Positions 1-7,360 of a stretch of 64,000 bases of DNA are shown piece by piece. The translations under genes and the position numbers were made by a program. How positions within the stretch are numbered: position 1 is the first letter of the stretch; each line of letters starts with the position of its first letter. A model generated the notes under the pieces. It did no database searches, had not been told where the DNA came from, and saw only the letters and a list, made by a program, of their open reading frames with translations. Origin of the DNA: JAWWOL01 sp033851545 (lineage in GTDB: Bacteria; Actinomycetota; Actinomycetes; JAWWOL01); assembly GCA_033851545.1 (NCBI GenBank), contig JAWWOO010000040.1, forward strand, positions 62,001-126,000, written 5' to 3'.

Positions 1-97
1 CATACCTTCGCTCGGAGAGCACACTCAGACCTTGCTGCGCGAGGTTGGGTACAGCGACGATGAGATCGCCGACATGGGTGGGTCTGGCCTTTTCTGA
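1..97 (+). CDS. CaiB/BaiF CoA-transferase family III, C-terminal end (partial)
   Basis: The window opens inside a gene; reading from base 2 the frame runs to TGA at 95-97. The last residues read PSLGEHTQTLLREVGYSDDE followed by IADM and a short tail. The pattern GEHT..ILRE.GY...EI is the usual carboxyl end of family III CoA-transferases, which move CoA between an acyl-CoA and a free acid in the cytoplasm. Only about 31 codons are present, so the substrate cannot be guessed. The GntR gene 50 bp downstream could regulate it. Confidence 0.7.
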   Translation, partial: IPSLGEHTQTLLREVGYSDDEIADMGGSGLF

Positions 98-147
98 GGG
101 CCTCGGCCGGAGAGCGCAACAATGCACGATGTGGCTGAGTAGGTACG

Positions 148-867
148 ATGGGCGCTCGGACGATTCAGACCGCACGAGAGGCCTCGGGAGTGCCAGCACT
201 TAGCGCCGCCACGAAGCGAGACTCGATCGTGGACCAACTTCGTCGCCTCATCCTTTCCGGCGAGCTTGAACGCGGAGCGCGTCTGCCGCAGGACGAGTTG
301 GCTAGCCGGTTCTGCAGCAGCATCACGCCGGTGCGGGAAGCACTGCGAGCGCTCGAGGCCGAGGGCCTGGTCGTGTCCATTCCCCACCGAGGCACCCGGG
401 TGGCGGCCTTGGACTTCGAGCGGGTCAAGGCAATCTATCTCGTTCGCCGGCTCGTCGAGGGCTATGCCTTGCGAAGAGCTGTCACGCGGATCTCAGCGCG
501 GGATCTGCGCCTGGTCCGCGCAATCGTGGATGAGATAGAGTCCGCCACCGCCACCGGCAATGGCGAGCTGGCTCGTGACGCCAACCGCCGGTTTCACTTC
601 TTCTTCTACGACCGGTGCGGGATCCCGGCTCTGTCCGCTCAGATCGCGCAGCTATGGGCAGCGTTCCCTTGGGACCTGGCACTGTCTTCGCCGGAGCGGT
701 CAACCCAGTCCAGCGCGGAGCACCGCGAGCTGCTCGCCGCTGTCGAGGCCGGTGATGCTGACGTTGCGGCCGCGTGCGTCGAGAAGCACATCGCGCATGG
801 GTTCGCCGCCATCACCCACCGTCTGGGCCAGCCCGACCTGGACCCCTTTGATGTCGAGGTCGACTGA
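148..867 (+). CDS. GntR-family transcriptional regulator (FCD subfamily)
   Basis: A 239-residue regulator with the FadR/FCD layout. Residues about 22-90 are the winged helix-turn-helix (SIVDQLRRLILSGELERGAR, then PVREALRALEAEGLV and the HRGTRVA wing). Residues about 95-230 are the all-helical FCD ligand domain. Its usual metal-ligand pattern is visible: DANRRFH, EHRELLAAVEAGD and EKHIAHG. Such proteins are repressors released by small organic acids. The ATG at 148 follows a weak AGTAGG. It lies just downstream of the CoA-transferase end on the same strand, so control of that catabolic gene is likely but not shown. Confidence 0.88.
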   Translation: MGARTIQTAREASGVPALSAATKRDSIVDQLRRLILSGELERGARLPQDELASRFCSSITPVREALRALEAEGLVVSIPHRGTRVAALDFERVKAIYLVRRLVEGYALRRAVTRISARDLRLVRAIVDEIESATATGNGELARDANRRFHFFFYDRCGIPALSAQIAQLWAAFPWDLALSSPERSTQSSAEHRELLAAVEAGDADVAAACVEKHIAHGFAAITHRLGQPDLDPFDVEVD

Positions 868-914
868 GGCGCTGAACGGGTTGATCTGACGGCTCTACAG
901 ATCGGCCCGGGCTG

Positions 915-1204
915 TTAGCTCCCGCCGGCGGTCGTCGTCTTGGTGGCGGCGTTGTCGATGTGGTCGAGGAGGTCGTTGAGCCACTGGTGGAATGTCGTCT
1001 CGGTGGTGCAGGCCTCGTCGGGGAGGTCGCCGCGGGTGGCCCAGGAGGGCCCGTATCGGTTGGTCATGATGTAGTTGACGGTGCGGTGGTAGGCGGCGGT
1101 GAGCGCGGCGACCCGCTCGTCGTAGCCGCTCGAGCGGTCCGGCTCGTCAGCGGTATCCGCTGGGCCGTAGCAGCAGCCAGGCTCGTTTCAGTGGCGGTGG
1201 TCAT
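915..1204 (-). pseudogene. Small ORF of the mobilisation remnant, apparently frameshifted
   Basis: An ATG at 1204 with an excellent AAGGAGG six bases upstream starts MTTATETSLAAATA, but this frame stops after about 46 codons. A neighbouring frame is open from 1187 to TAA at 915-917 with protein-like content (AAYHRTVNYIMTNRYGPSWA, LPDEACTTETTFHQWLNDLL) but no usable start before an internal Met at 1067. Joining the two frames around 1150-1180 gives one protein of about 95 residues. I do not recognise the product. It is the last gene of the minus-strand group with the MobC-like gene; a relaxase would be expected at this place. Either an inactivating indel or recoding is possible. Confidence 0.5.
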
Positions 1205-1219
1205 GGTGCCTCCTTCGGG

Positions 1220-1654
1220 TCAGGCGCGGCGGCGCATCAGCGCCGCGGTGGCGGTGTCGAGGCGTTGGACTGCGGCGGTGGCGGTGAGGATGGCGTGCTG
1301 TGTCCACGGGGGTGCGCCGACGCCGGCGTTGAGGGCGGCGACGATCTGGTTGACGTTGACGGCGTAGCGGCGGATCTGGGTGCGGGCTTGGATGAGTTCG
1401 CGGAGGGCTTCTCGCCAGGTGATGTCACCGGCGAAGTCGATGCCTTGGGCGGTGCGCACGACGGCGGTGGCGGCGAACCCGGCCGGGGTCAGCCCGGCCC
1501 GGTGGGCGCCTTCGACGACCTTTGCATACTCCTGGTCGTCGAGGCGGATCAGGATGGTCCGCCGGCGGGCGGGGCGTTGGTGAAGCCGGTGCCGCGCAGG
1601 CCGACCTCCGTCGGCTACGAAAGAACCGGAGGCCTCGGTTGACGGTTCCGTCAC
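1220..1654 (-). CDS. MobC-like plasmid mobilisation relaxosome protein
   Basis: A 144-residue protein with an N-terminal basic stretch (RRRTILIRLDDQEYAKV), an AGLTPAGFAATAVVR segment, and a helical end with ALRELIQARTQIRRYAVNVN followed by QIVAALN. That R-R-x-x-VN-x-NQ-x-x-ALN pattern is typical of actinobacterial MobC/relaxosome accessory proteins, which help a relaxase bind and nick oriT. Its GTG start overlaps the stop of the upstream HTH gene (GTGA), so the two are translationally coupled. No relaxase follows, so this is probably a leftover of an integrated mobilisable element. Confidence 0.72.
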   Translation of the reverse strand: MTEPSTEASGSFVADGGRPARHRLHQRPARRRTILIRLDDQEYAKVVEGAHRAGLTPAGFAATAVVRTAQGIDFAGDITWREALRELIQARTQIRRYAVNVNQIVAALNAGVGAPPWTQHAILTATAAVQRLDTATAALMRRRA

Positions 1655-1890
1655 TGGTTCACCGCCCGCAGGCCGGATTCCGCAGCTCCAGGGTTGACCT
1701 CAGCGGCCTGGTCGTTGAGGTCGCGCACGAGGCGGCGGGCATATCCGGGGGAGATGCTGAGCCGTTCGGCGAGGAGCGCGGTGGTCAGCGGTTGGCCGGT
1801 GCGGGCGCAGTCGTCGCGGGCTTCCTCGGCCCTGGCCTGGGTGACGGCGCGTGGGCTGCGTGATGCCTTCACCCGCTCCACCGGGATCAC
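1651..1890 (-). CDS. Small helix-turn-helix DNA-binding protein, possibly the C-terminal remnant of a plasmid protein
   Basis: A 79-residue protein carrying one HTH: TQARAEEARDDCARTGQPLT followed by TALLAERLSISPGYARRLVRDL. The pattern matches the carboxyl-terminal HTH of actinobacterial plasmid-type proteins such as DUF2637 proteins, so the gene may be the end of a longer ancestor. GTG codons at 1890, 1881 and 1872 could serve as start; none has a strong ribosome site. It overlaps the MobC-like gene by four bases. Immediately upstream is a fragment of an unrelated DUF255 gene, so its original promoter region seems lost. Confidence 0.55.
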   Translation of the reverse strand: MIPVERVKASRSPRAVTQARAEEARDDCARTGQPLTTALLAERLSISPGYARRLVRDLNDQAAEVNPGAAESGLRAVNQ

Positions 1891-1907
1891 CGGAATCCCT
1901 GCTGCAG

Positions 1908-1984
1908 GGCAACCAGTCGACCGGGTTGTATTTGTGCTGCGGCAGGTATGGGCTGGTTGCGGCGGCGAGGCGGTTGGGCCTGGA
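1908..1984 (-). pseudogene. N-terminal fragment of a DUF255 (YyaL-type, thioredoxin-like) gene
   Basis: On the minus strand these bases encode RPNRLAAATSPYLPQHKYNP and then VDWLP. This closely matches the invariant N-terminus of DUF255/YyaL proteins (typically MPNRLA.ATSPYL.QHA.NPVDW..W). The expected continuation (the WG-EAF..AR segment and the CHWCH motif) is absent: after the Trp the sequence runs directly into the HTH gene. The expected ATG before PNRL reads AGG. This is a broken gene end, not a working protein, and marks a recombination junction near 1905. Confidence 0.7.
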
Positions 1985-2021
1985 GCCGGTCTGGGCCAGG
2001 TCGCTCAGGCGAGGAATCGCC

Positions 2022-2609
2022 TCAGCCGGCGTCCTTGACCGCCGCGTCGAACAGTGCCGCAGCCGCAGCACGGGCGGTCGTCGCCGCCGAGGGATCCCTG
2101 TCCATGCGCGCCGAGACCCCTGCCCCGTCGTACAGCAGGTGCAGCTGCCTCGCCAGCCCCTCAGCGTCGGCGACCCTGGCTTCCCGCGCCAGATCCGTGA
2201 ACAGGGTCCTCACCCACAGCCGGTAGCGGTCCGTTGCGCCCTCGACCGCACTGCCGTGCCGAGCCTCCGCACTGGCAGTCATATGCGCACAGCCGTTGAA
2301 GTCGGGCTCGGTGAACAGCTGGCCCTGCGCGTCGAAAACCCCCAACAGGCGCTCACGTGGCGTCCGGAACCGGGTCAGGGCGCGCTCAACCTGGTCACGC
2401 GTGTTGGCATGGCGGGCGTCAAGGTAGGCCTGCACCAGCTCCTCCTTGCTGCCGAACAGGTTGTAGAGGGATGCCTTGGCAACGCCGGCCTGCGCCACGA
2501 TGCGGTCGATGCCCACGGTCTGCACGCCCTCGCTGTAGAACAGGTCGTCTGCTGCGGCCAGCAGACGTTCCCGCGCGGACGGCTTCGAGGCGATGACCTT
2601 GCTGGGCAT
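2022..2609 (-). CDS. TetR/AcrR-family transcriptional repressor
   Basis: A 195-residue regulator. The N-terminal HTH spans about residues 12-60 (ARERLLAAADDLFYSEGVQT, VGIDRIVAQAGVAKASLYNL, FGSKEELV) and the rest is a helical ligand domain. The ATG at 2609 is preceded by GAAGGAAAC. A perfect inverted repeat, AGACAGACCTGTCT, lies 85 bp upstream at 2694-2707. The same site recurs before the VOC gene and, nearly unchanged, before the SDR operon. The regulator therefore probably controls itself, the upstream hydrolase/SDR operon and the divergent VOC-DUF427 unit. The ligand is unknown, possibly an oxidised or electrophilic compound given the neighbours. Confidence 0.92.
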   Translation of the reverse strand: MPSKVIASKPSARERLLAAADDLFYSEGVQTVGIDRIVAQAGVAKASLYNLFGSKEELVQAYLDARHANTRDQVERALTRFRTPRERLLGVFDAQGQLFTEPDFNGCAHMTASAEARHGSAVEGATDRYRLWVRTLFTDLAREARVADAEGLARQLHLLYDGAGVSARMDRDPSAATTARAAAAALFDAAVKDAG

Positions 2610-2693
2610 GGGTTTCCTTCTTTCAGACTGTCGGTACAGCCTAGTGCTCCCCCCGGGACGCCACTCGGCTCCCGCCTCGGCACAACGAAACTA

Positions 2694-2707
2694 GACAGAC
2701 CTGTCTT
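2694..2707. promoter_or_regulatory. TetR operator copy 1
   Basis: AGACAG-AC-CTGTCT is a perfect inverted repeat between the hydrolase gene and tetR. The identical 14-mer occurs at 5334-5347 and a 20-bp version at 5198-5217. The placement suggests autoregulation of the TetR gene. Confidence 0.75.
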
Positions 2708-2758
2708 CCCAGTCAACAGACCGCCTCGACGCTGCATGCCTCGCTAACTGTCGGGCCG

Positions 2759-3613
2759 CTAGCGGTCGAGGAAGAGCTTGGTGTGGGTGAGGAACCGGTC
2801 GGGGTACTGGAAGTGGGACCCGTGGTTGGCGTCCGGGTAGATGATCAGCTCGGCGTTCGGCAGGAACTGCTGGAGGATGTACGAGTTGATGGTGGCGATG
2901 ATCGTGTCGTCAGTGCCGTTGACCACCAGGACCGGGTTCTTGATGTTCTTCAAGATCGAGTACGCGGGGTCCTTCGTGGTGCCATAGGTGTGGATCGCGG
3001 TGCCCTGGCCGGCGTAGACCTGCTCGCCGAACGGGGAGGCGTCGCGGTCCTTGCGGGCCACGATCCGCTCGACGTACTCGCGGCCCAGCTTCTGGCTGGT
3101 CTCGGTCGGGGCGAACAGGATCGGCAGCCACATGTCTTCCTGCCGGGGGAGCTTGACGCCGAACAGCGCGCCGACCTCCGGCGGCGTTTCACCGATGCCG
3201 ACGCCGCCGCGCGGGCCGGTGCCGACCAGGACCAGCTTGCGGGTCAGGTCCGGCCGCTGGATGGCGACCTCCTGGGCGACCAGGCCGCCCATCGAGTGGC
3301 CGACCAGGTCCACGGTGGTCAGGCCGAGGGCGTCGATGAACGTCGCGGCGTCGGTGGCCATTTGCTCGATGGTGTCCGGGACTTCGCCGCTGGTGGAGGC
3401 GACTCCGGTGTTGTTGAACAGGATGACTTCGCGGTCGGTGGCGAATCCGTCGCTGATCGCCGGGTCGTGGTCGTCGAGGTTGCCGATGAAGTGCTGGAAG
3501 AACACGATCGGGGTCCGGCCGGCGGCCGGGTTGCCGAAGCGGCGGTATGCGAAACGGATGCCGCCGGCCCCGACGAACTGGGTCGGGGCGGTGTCGTGGG
3601 TGTAGTCGTTCAC
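2759..3613 (-). CDS. Alpha/beta-hydrolase
   Basis: A 284-residue cytoplasmic hydrolase. The nucleophile elbow GHSMG places Ser107. The acid is probably the Asp in VLVVNGTDDT, and the base is His264 in YPDANHGSHF. The oxyanion-hole region reads FFQHFIGN instead of the common HG pair, as in some non-haem peroxidase-like and esterase members. No signal peptide is seen. It is the third gene of the minus-strand operon SDR-SDR-hydrolase-TetR, 65 bp after the SDR, and should share its TetR control. The substrate is unknown; a small ester or lactone produced or used by the dehydrogenases would fit. Confidence 0.88.
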   Translation of the reverse strand: MNDYTHDTAPTQFVGAGGIRFAYRRFGNPAAGRTPIVFFQHFIGNLDDHDPAISDGFATDREVILFNNTGVASTSGEVPDTIEQMATDAATFIDALGLTTVDLVGHSMGGLVAQEVAIQRPDLTRKLVLVGTGPRGGVGIGETPPEVGALFGVKLPRQEDMWLPILFAPTETSQKLGREYVERIVARKDRDASPFGEQVYAGQGTAIHTYGTTKDPAYSILKNIKNPVLVVNGTDDTIIATINSYILQQFLPNAELIIYPDANHGSHFQYPDRFLTHTKLFLDR

Positions 3614-3678
3614 GGTGGCGCTTCTCCTTGAATCATTGCTTGTTTGCGTGGGTTGGCCAGCCGGCGGTCCTGCGTCGA

Positions 3679-4425
3679 TTAGTTGGTCGTCATGCCGCCG
3701 TCGACATTGAGGATGTGGCCGGTGATGAACGAGGCCTCATCCGATGCGATGAACACGATCGCGTCGGCGAGTTCTTCTGACAGGCCGAGGCGATCCAGCG
3801 GGACCTGCGTCACCAGGGCCGCCTTGTTCTCCGGCGTGCCGGTGAACCGCGTCAGCATGCCGGTGTCCGTGGGTCCGGGAGCTACGCCGTTCACCCGGAT
3901 TCCCGACTTGGCGACCTCCAGCGCCACCGACTTGGTGATCCCTTCGACGGCGTGCTTGCTGCCGACGTGGACGGAGGCCCCCGCCGCGCCCTCGTGCCCG
4001 TAGGTCGAGGAGATGTTCACGATGCTGCCGCTGCCCTGCGCCTGCATGACGCGCACTTGGTGCTTCATGCTGAGGACGACGCCCAGGACGTTCGTGTCGA
4101 ACGTCGCGCTGTAGGTCTCCGCGGTCTGGTCGGTGATCGGGCCGGGCCGGCCTTCGGTGCCAGCGTTGTTGACTGCGACGTCGAGACGGCCGAACCGGGC
4201 GACGGTCTCATCGACCATGGCCCGAACGTCGTCGTCCTTGCGTACGTCGGCGTTGATGAACTCGGCCCGCGAGCCGAAGGCGCGCAGTTCCTCGACAAGT
4301 GCATTGCCGGCCTGGTCGCGCCGGCCGGTGACGACCACGTTCGCGCCCTTCTTGGCGAAGGCGACGGCGGCGGCGCGGCCGATGCCGGTGAGCGCCCCGG
4401 TGATCAGAATGACGGGCTGGTCCAT
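3679..4425 (-). CDS. Short-chain dehydrogenase/reductase with His at the catalytic Tyr position
   Basis: A classical SDR of 248 residues when begun at ATG 4425, which has AGGAG just upstream; an in-frame ATG at 4446 has none. The nucleotide-binding motif TGALTGIG and the NNAG motif are intact, and the catalytic Ser is in NISS. The usual YxxxK reads HVGSK: codon 3967-3969 is CAC where TAC is expected, so Tyr is replaced by His (His153) while Lys157 remains. The family uses NAD(P)H to interconvert carbonyls and alcohols. This copy may be impaired or altered. It lies 35 bp after the preceding SDR in a TetR-controlled operon. Confidence 0.9.
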   Translation of the reverse strand: MDQPVILITGALTGIGRAAAVAFAKKGANVVVTGRRDQAGNALVEELRAFGSRAEFINADVRKDDDVRAMVDETVARFGRLDVAVNNAGTEGRPGPITDQTAETYSATFDTNVLGVVLSMKHQVRVMQAQGSGSIVNISSTYGHEGAAGASVHVGSKHAVEGITKSVALEVAKSGIRVNGVAPGPTDTGMLTRFTGTPENKAALVTQVPLDRLGLSEELADAIVFIASDEASFITGHILNVDGGMTTN

Positions 4426-4460
4426 GTTCTTGCTCCTATGAGTCATGAGATGCGGGGCGG

Positions 4461-5180
4461 TCAGACGGCGGTACGGCCGCCGTCGACGGGGATGACGGCG
4501 CCGGTGATGTAGCCGGCGGCCGGTGAGGCCAGGAACGCGATGACGTTCCCGATTTCATCTGCCTCCGCGGTACGGGACAGAAGGGTGGTCTTGCCCAGTG
4601 CCGTCAGGCGTTCCCTCGACGAGCCGCCGGTGTGGACGGGGCCGGGGGCGATGGTGTTGACCCGTACGCCGGCCGGGCTGTACTCGGCAGCCCAGGCGCG
4701 GGTCATAGCAGCGAGTGCGGCCTTGGTGGCGCTGTAGGCGGCGCCACCAGCCAGGCCAATCTGCCCGGCCATGCTGCCGATGTTGATGACGGTTCCCTGG
4801 CCGCGCTGGGCCATCCTCGGCGCAATAGCGGCCGTCAAAAAGTAGGCCGAGCGCACGTTGGCCGCGAACAGGGCGTCAAACGTGTCCGACTCCAGGTCCG
4901 CGGTAGGGCCGAACCAGGAGAACCCGGCGTTGTTGACCAGGACGTCGACGTCCCCGGCCGCTGCCGCCAGTTGTTTCATGGCGGCGACGTCGGTGAGGTC
5001 AGCCGCCAAGAACTCGGCGCTGCCGCCTGCGTTCTCGATCTCCTTGACCACCGCGGCTCCGCGCTCGGCGTCGCGGCCGTGAACCAGCACGCTGAACCCG
5101 TCCTGAGCCAGCTTGACTGCCGCGGCCCGGCCGATACCGGACGTGGCACCTGTTACCAACGCTGCGCGTGTCTCTGCCAT
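4461..5180 (-). CDS. Short-chain dehydrogenase/reductase (classical, SDR family)
   Basis: An SDR of 239 residues from ATG 5180 (a GTG at 5192 is an alternative). The Rossmann motif TGATSGIG, NNAG, the catalytic Ser in INIGS and YSATK are all present, followed by the PGPVHTGG loop and a C-terminal GAVIPVDGG. It should be an active NAD(P)-dependent oxidoreductase acting in the cytoplasm. It is the first gene of the minus-strand operon and has the 20-bp TetR operator 18 bases upstream of its start. It pairs with the His-substituted SDR behind it, perhaps as a functional partner, but this is inference. Confidence 0.92.
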   Translation of the reverse strand: MAETRAALVTGATSGIGRAAAVKLAQDGFSVLVHGRDAERGAAVVKEIENAGGSAEFLAADLTDVAAMKQLAAAAGDVDVLVNNAGFSWFGPTADLESDTFDALFAANVRSAYFLTAAIAPRMAQRGQGTVINIGSMAGQIGLAGGAAYSATKAALAAMTRAWAAEYSPAGVRVNTIAPGPVHTGGSSRERLTALGKTTLLSRTAEADEIGNVIAFLASPAAGYITGAVIPVDGGRTAV

Positions 5181-5197
5181 AGTGTCGCCCACCCAAT

Positions 5198-5217
5198 TAG
5201 ATAGACCGGTCTGTCTA
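5198..5217. promoter_or_regulatory. TetR operator copy 2 (SDR operon)
   Basis: TAGATAGACCGGTCTGTCTA is a 20-bp palindrome with one mismatch. It sits immediately upstream of the SDR-SDR-hydrolase-TetR operon, where a bound repressor would block initiation. Confidence 0.75.
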
Positions 5218-5333
5218 GGTCGAGGAAGAGCCTAGGCTGGTCGATCCCGTTCCGTCAAGTCCAAGCGGGACCCCATTACTGCGCCGGACTCGGAGTTGAC
5301 GAGATAGGAGACGGTGGCTAGGTTGTTGTCGCC

Positions 5334-5347
5334 AGACAGACCTGTCT
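5334..5347. promoter_or_regulatory. TetR operator copy 3 (VOC-DUF427 unit)
   Basis: AGACAGACCTGTCT is identical to the copy at 2694-2707. It lies 23 bp before the VOC gene on the other strand, making the locus a two-sided regulon around one repressor. Confidence 0.75.
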
Positions 5348-5370
5348 AATCAGAGAGCAGATGGGGCATC

Positions 5371-5739
5371 ATGAATGACTCGAACATCACCGTTGCGTTC
5401 TTCGGCGTGGCCTTCGACGCCACCGACGCGGCACGCGCCGCAGGGTTCTGGGCCACGGTCCTGGGCCGCAACGTGGCCGAAGGGGCCACCGAACACGACG
5501 CCGTCGTAGAGGCCGGCGACCCAAGCGGCGGACCACGGCTGGCCTTCCACCAGGTCCCCGAAGGCAAGCGCATAAAGAACCGGTTCCATCCGGACCTGAT
5601 CACCACCGACTACGAGGGCGCCACCGAACGCCTGCTCACCCTCGGCGCGACCAAGATCAGCGAACTCGAGCGCGCGAGTGCCAGGTGGACCACGTTCGCC
5701 GATCCCGAAGGAAACGAATTCGACCTCATCGCCGGGTAG
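5371..5739 (+). CDS. VOC-family (glyoxalase/bleomycin-resistance fold) protein
   Basis: A 122-residue single-domain protein with paired beta-alpha-beta-beta-beta units: FFGVAFDATDAARAAGFWAT at the start and TTFADPEGNEFDLIAG at the end. The closing DPEGNEF motif, which holds a usual metal-ligand Glu, is typical of VOC enzymes and related binding proteins. Function in this family ranges from glyoxalases and dioxygenases to drug binding, so the substrate is open. It is preceded by the third TetR operator and followed by a DUF427 gene 36 bp downstream, so it is probably induced with the SDR/hydrolase operon. Confidence 0.85.
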   Translation: MNDSNITVAFFGVAFDATDAARAAGFWATVLGRNVAEGATEHDAVVEAGDPSGGPRLAFHQVPEGKRIKNRFHPDLITTDYEGATERLLTLGATKISELERASARWTTFADPEGNEFDLIAG

Positions 5740-5775
5740 CGCCATTCACGACCGAATGACTCAGACGGGAATCCC

Positions 5776-6150
5776 GTGACCAAACAGATCAAGTTCCCCA
5801 ACGCACGGCACCCGATCACCATCGATGCCGATACGGTCCGAGTTGTCGCCCGCGTCGGAGACACCGTCATCGCAGACTCGAGCGACGCGCTGACCCTGCG
5901 CGAGGCCGGCTACCCGCCCGTGCACTACCTCCGGCTCGGCGACGTCGTCCCGGGCAGGCTGCGCCCCAGCACCTCTCACAGCTACTGCCCCTATAAGGGC
6001 GACGCCTCCTACTACGACGTCGTGCTGCCCGACAAGACGGAGCTCCTGGGCGCCGCCTGGACCTACCTGGCTCCCTACCCGGCAGTGGACGCCATCGCCG
6101 GCCGCGTGGCCTTCTACACCGACCGGGTGCAGGTGATCGTCGCGGCCTGA
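5776..6150 (+). CDS. DUF427 domain protein
   Basis: A 124-residue single DUF427 domain. Visible landmarks are the ADTVRVVARVGDTVIADSSD strand pair, the STSHSYCPYKGDASYYDV core with its conserved Cys-Pro-Tyr-Lys-Gly, and AWTYLAPYPAVDAIAGRVAF near the end. The biochemical role of this family is not established. A GTG at 5776 is the likely start. It is the second gene of the TetR-operator-controlled plus-strand unit. A larger protein with two such domains is encoded at 23295-24065. Confidence 0.85.
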   Translation: MTKQIKFPNARHPITIDADTVRVVARVGDTVIADSSDALTLREAGYPPVHYLRLGDVVPGRLRPSTSHSYCPYKGDASYYDVVLPDKTELLGAAWTYLAPYPAVDAIAGRVAFYTDRVQVIVAA

Positions 6151-6330
6151 CGGACGAGCGCGGCGCGCACCAGCAGGATCAGGCCCGAAGTTGATCCACC
6201 GCTCCCCAGGTCCCCGCCGATCTTCAACCAACCGGCAAGTCCGGAGACTCCAGCCCTTGGGGTGCGCTCGGCTTCGGATCGGGTACGCGTTGCTTTCTCG
6301 TTGTCAGGCCCTTGTGGTCGGCCTGCTCCG

Positions 6331-7302
6331 TCAGAACCAAGAGGGTCCGTGACGTGTGTAGGGCTGCTCCAGCAACTGGATTTCGTCGTCGGCGAGGCGC
6401 AGGTCCAGTGCGGCGATTGCCTCCGGGAGGTGGTGGGACCTGGTCGCCCCGACGATCGGCGCGGAGACGATGGGATTGTTCAGCACCCAGGCCAACGCCA
6501 CCTGCGCCATGGTGGAGCCGTGGGCTGCGGCGACGCGTTGTACGGCGTTGACCACCGGTTCGTCGAGCGGTGAGTCGAACGCCTGGACGACGTGGTCCAC
6601 GTTGGACCGGTGAGACTGTTCTCCCCAGGGACGGGCGAGGCGTCCTTTGCCCTGGGGCGAGTACGGCACGACACCGACGCCCATGTCGGCGCACATGGCC
6701 ATCAGCTCCGGCTCGTCTTGCCTTCGGAGCAGGTTGTACTGGTTCTGCATGGAGACGAAAGCGGTCCAGCCGTGCAGGTCGGCGACAAGTTGGAGCTTGG
6801 CGAACTGCCAGGCGTACATGGACGAGGCGCCGATGTAGCGGACCTTCCCGGCCTTGACGATGTCGTGGAGGGCCTCCATGGTCTCCTCGACGGGGGCGTG
6901 GGGATCGAAGCGGTGGATCTGGTAAAGGTCGATGTAGTCGGTACCAAGCCGGGCAAGGGAGGCGTCGACCTGCTCCAAGATCGCCTTGCGGGACAGGCCC
7001 TGACCGCCGGGGCCATCGTGCATCCTGCCGTGCACCTTCGTGGCGAGGACGATGTCCTCTCGCCGTGAGTAGTCCCTGATTGCCTTGCCGACGAGTTGCT
7101 CGGATGTGCCGTTCTGGTAGGTGTTCGCCGTGTCCCAAAAGGTGATGCCCAGCTCGACGGCCTGCCGGAAGAACGGCTGGGCGGCGTCTTCGTTCAGCGC
7201 CCAGGTGTGCGCGCCTGGGGAGTCAGGATCGCCGTAACTCATGCACCCCAGCGCAAGACGGCTGATCTTGAGTCCGCTCCCGCCCAGTCGTACGTACTCC
7301 AT
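6331..7302 (-). CDS. Aldo/keto reductase
   Basis: A 323-residue (beta/alpha)8 oxidoreductase starting at MEYVRLGGSGLKISRLALGC. The catalytic tetrad is present: Asp and Tyr in DTANTYQNG, Lys in LATKVHG, and His in LYQIHRFD. The NADPH phosphate-binding end reads VGATRSHHLPEAIAAL. The ATG at 7302 is chosen because the family consensus begins there; the open frame extends further upstream without a fitting sequence. It reduces aldehydes or ketones with NADPH in the cytoplasm. It stands next to the deleted alcohol dehydrogenase gene on the same strand, so an original two-enzyme alcohol/carbonyl unit is possible. Confidence 0.93.
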   Translation of the reverse strand: MEYVRLGGSGLKISRLALGCMSYGDPDSPGAHTWALNEDAAQPFFRQAVELGITFWDTANTYQNGTSEQLVGKAIRDYSRREDIVLATKVHGRMHDGPGGQGLSRKAILEQVDASLARLGTDYIDLYQIHRFDPHAPVEETMEALHDIVKAGKVRYIGASSMYAWQFAKLQLVADLHGWTAFVSMQNQYNLLRRQDEPELMAMCADMGVGVVPYSPQGKGRLARPWGEQSHRSNVDHVVQAFDSPLDEPVVNAVQRVAAAHGSTMAQVALAWVLNNPIVSAPIVGATRSHHLPEAIAALDLRLADDEIQLLEQPYTRHGPSWF

Positions 7303-7360
7303 CGAAGTCTCTCCAGTCAATTGAGGAACGTTGATCAGCGTCGTACCCCTCGGCAGTGTC

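Noticed and set aside
883..903. GATCTG-N9-CAGATC hairpin after the GntR gene
   Set aside because: Only six base pairs with a large loop and no T-run; too weak to call a terminator.
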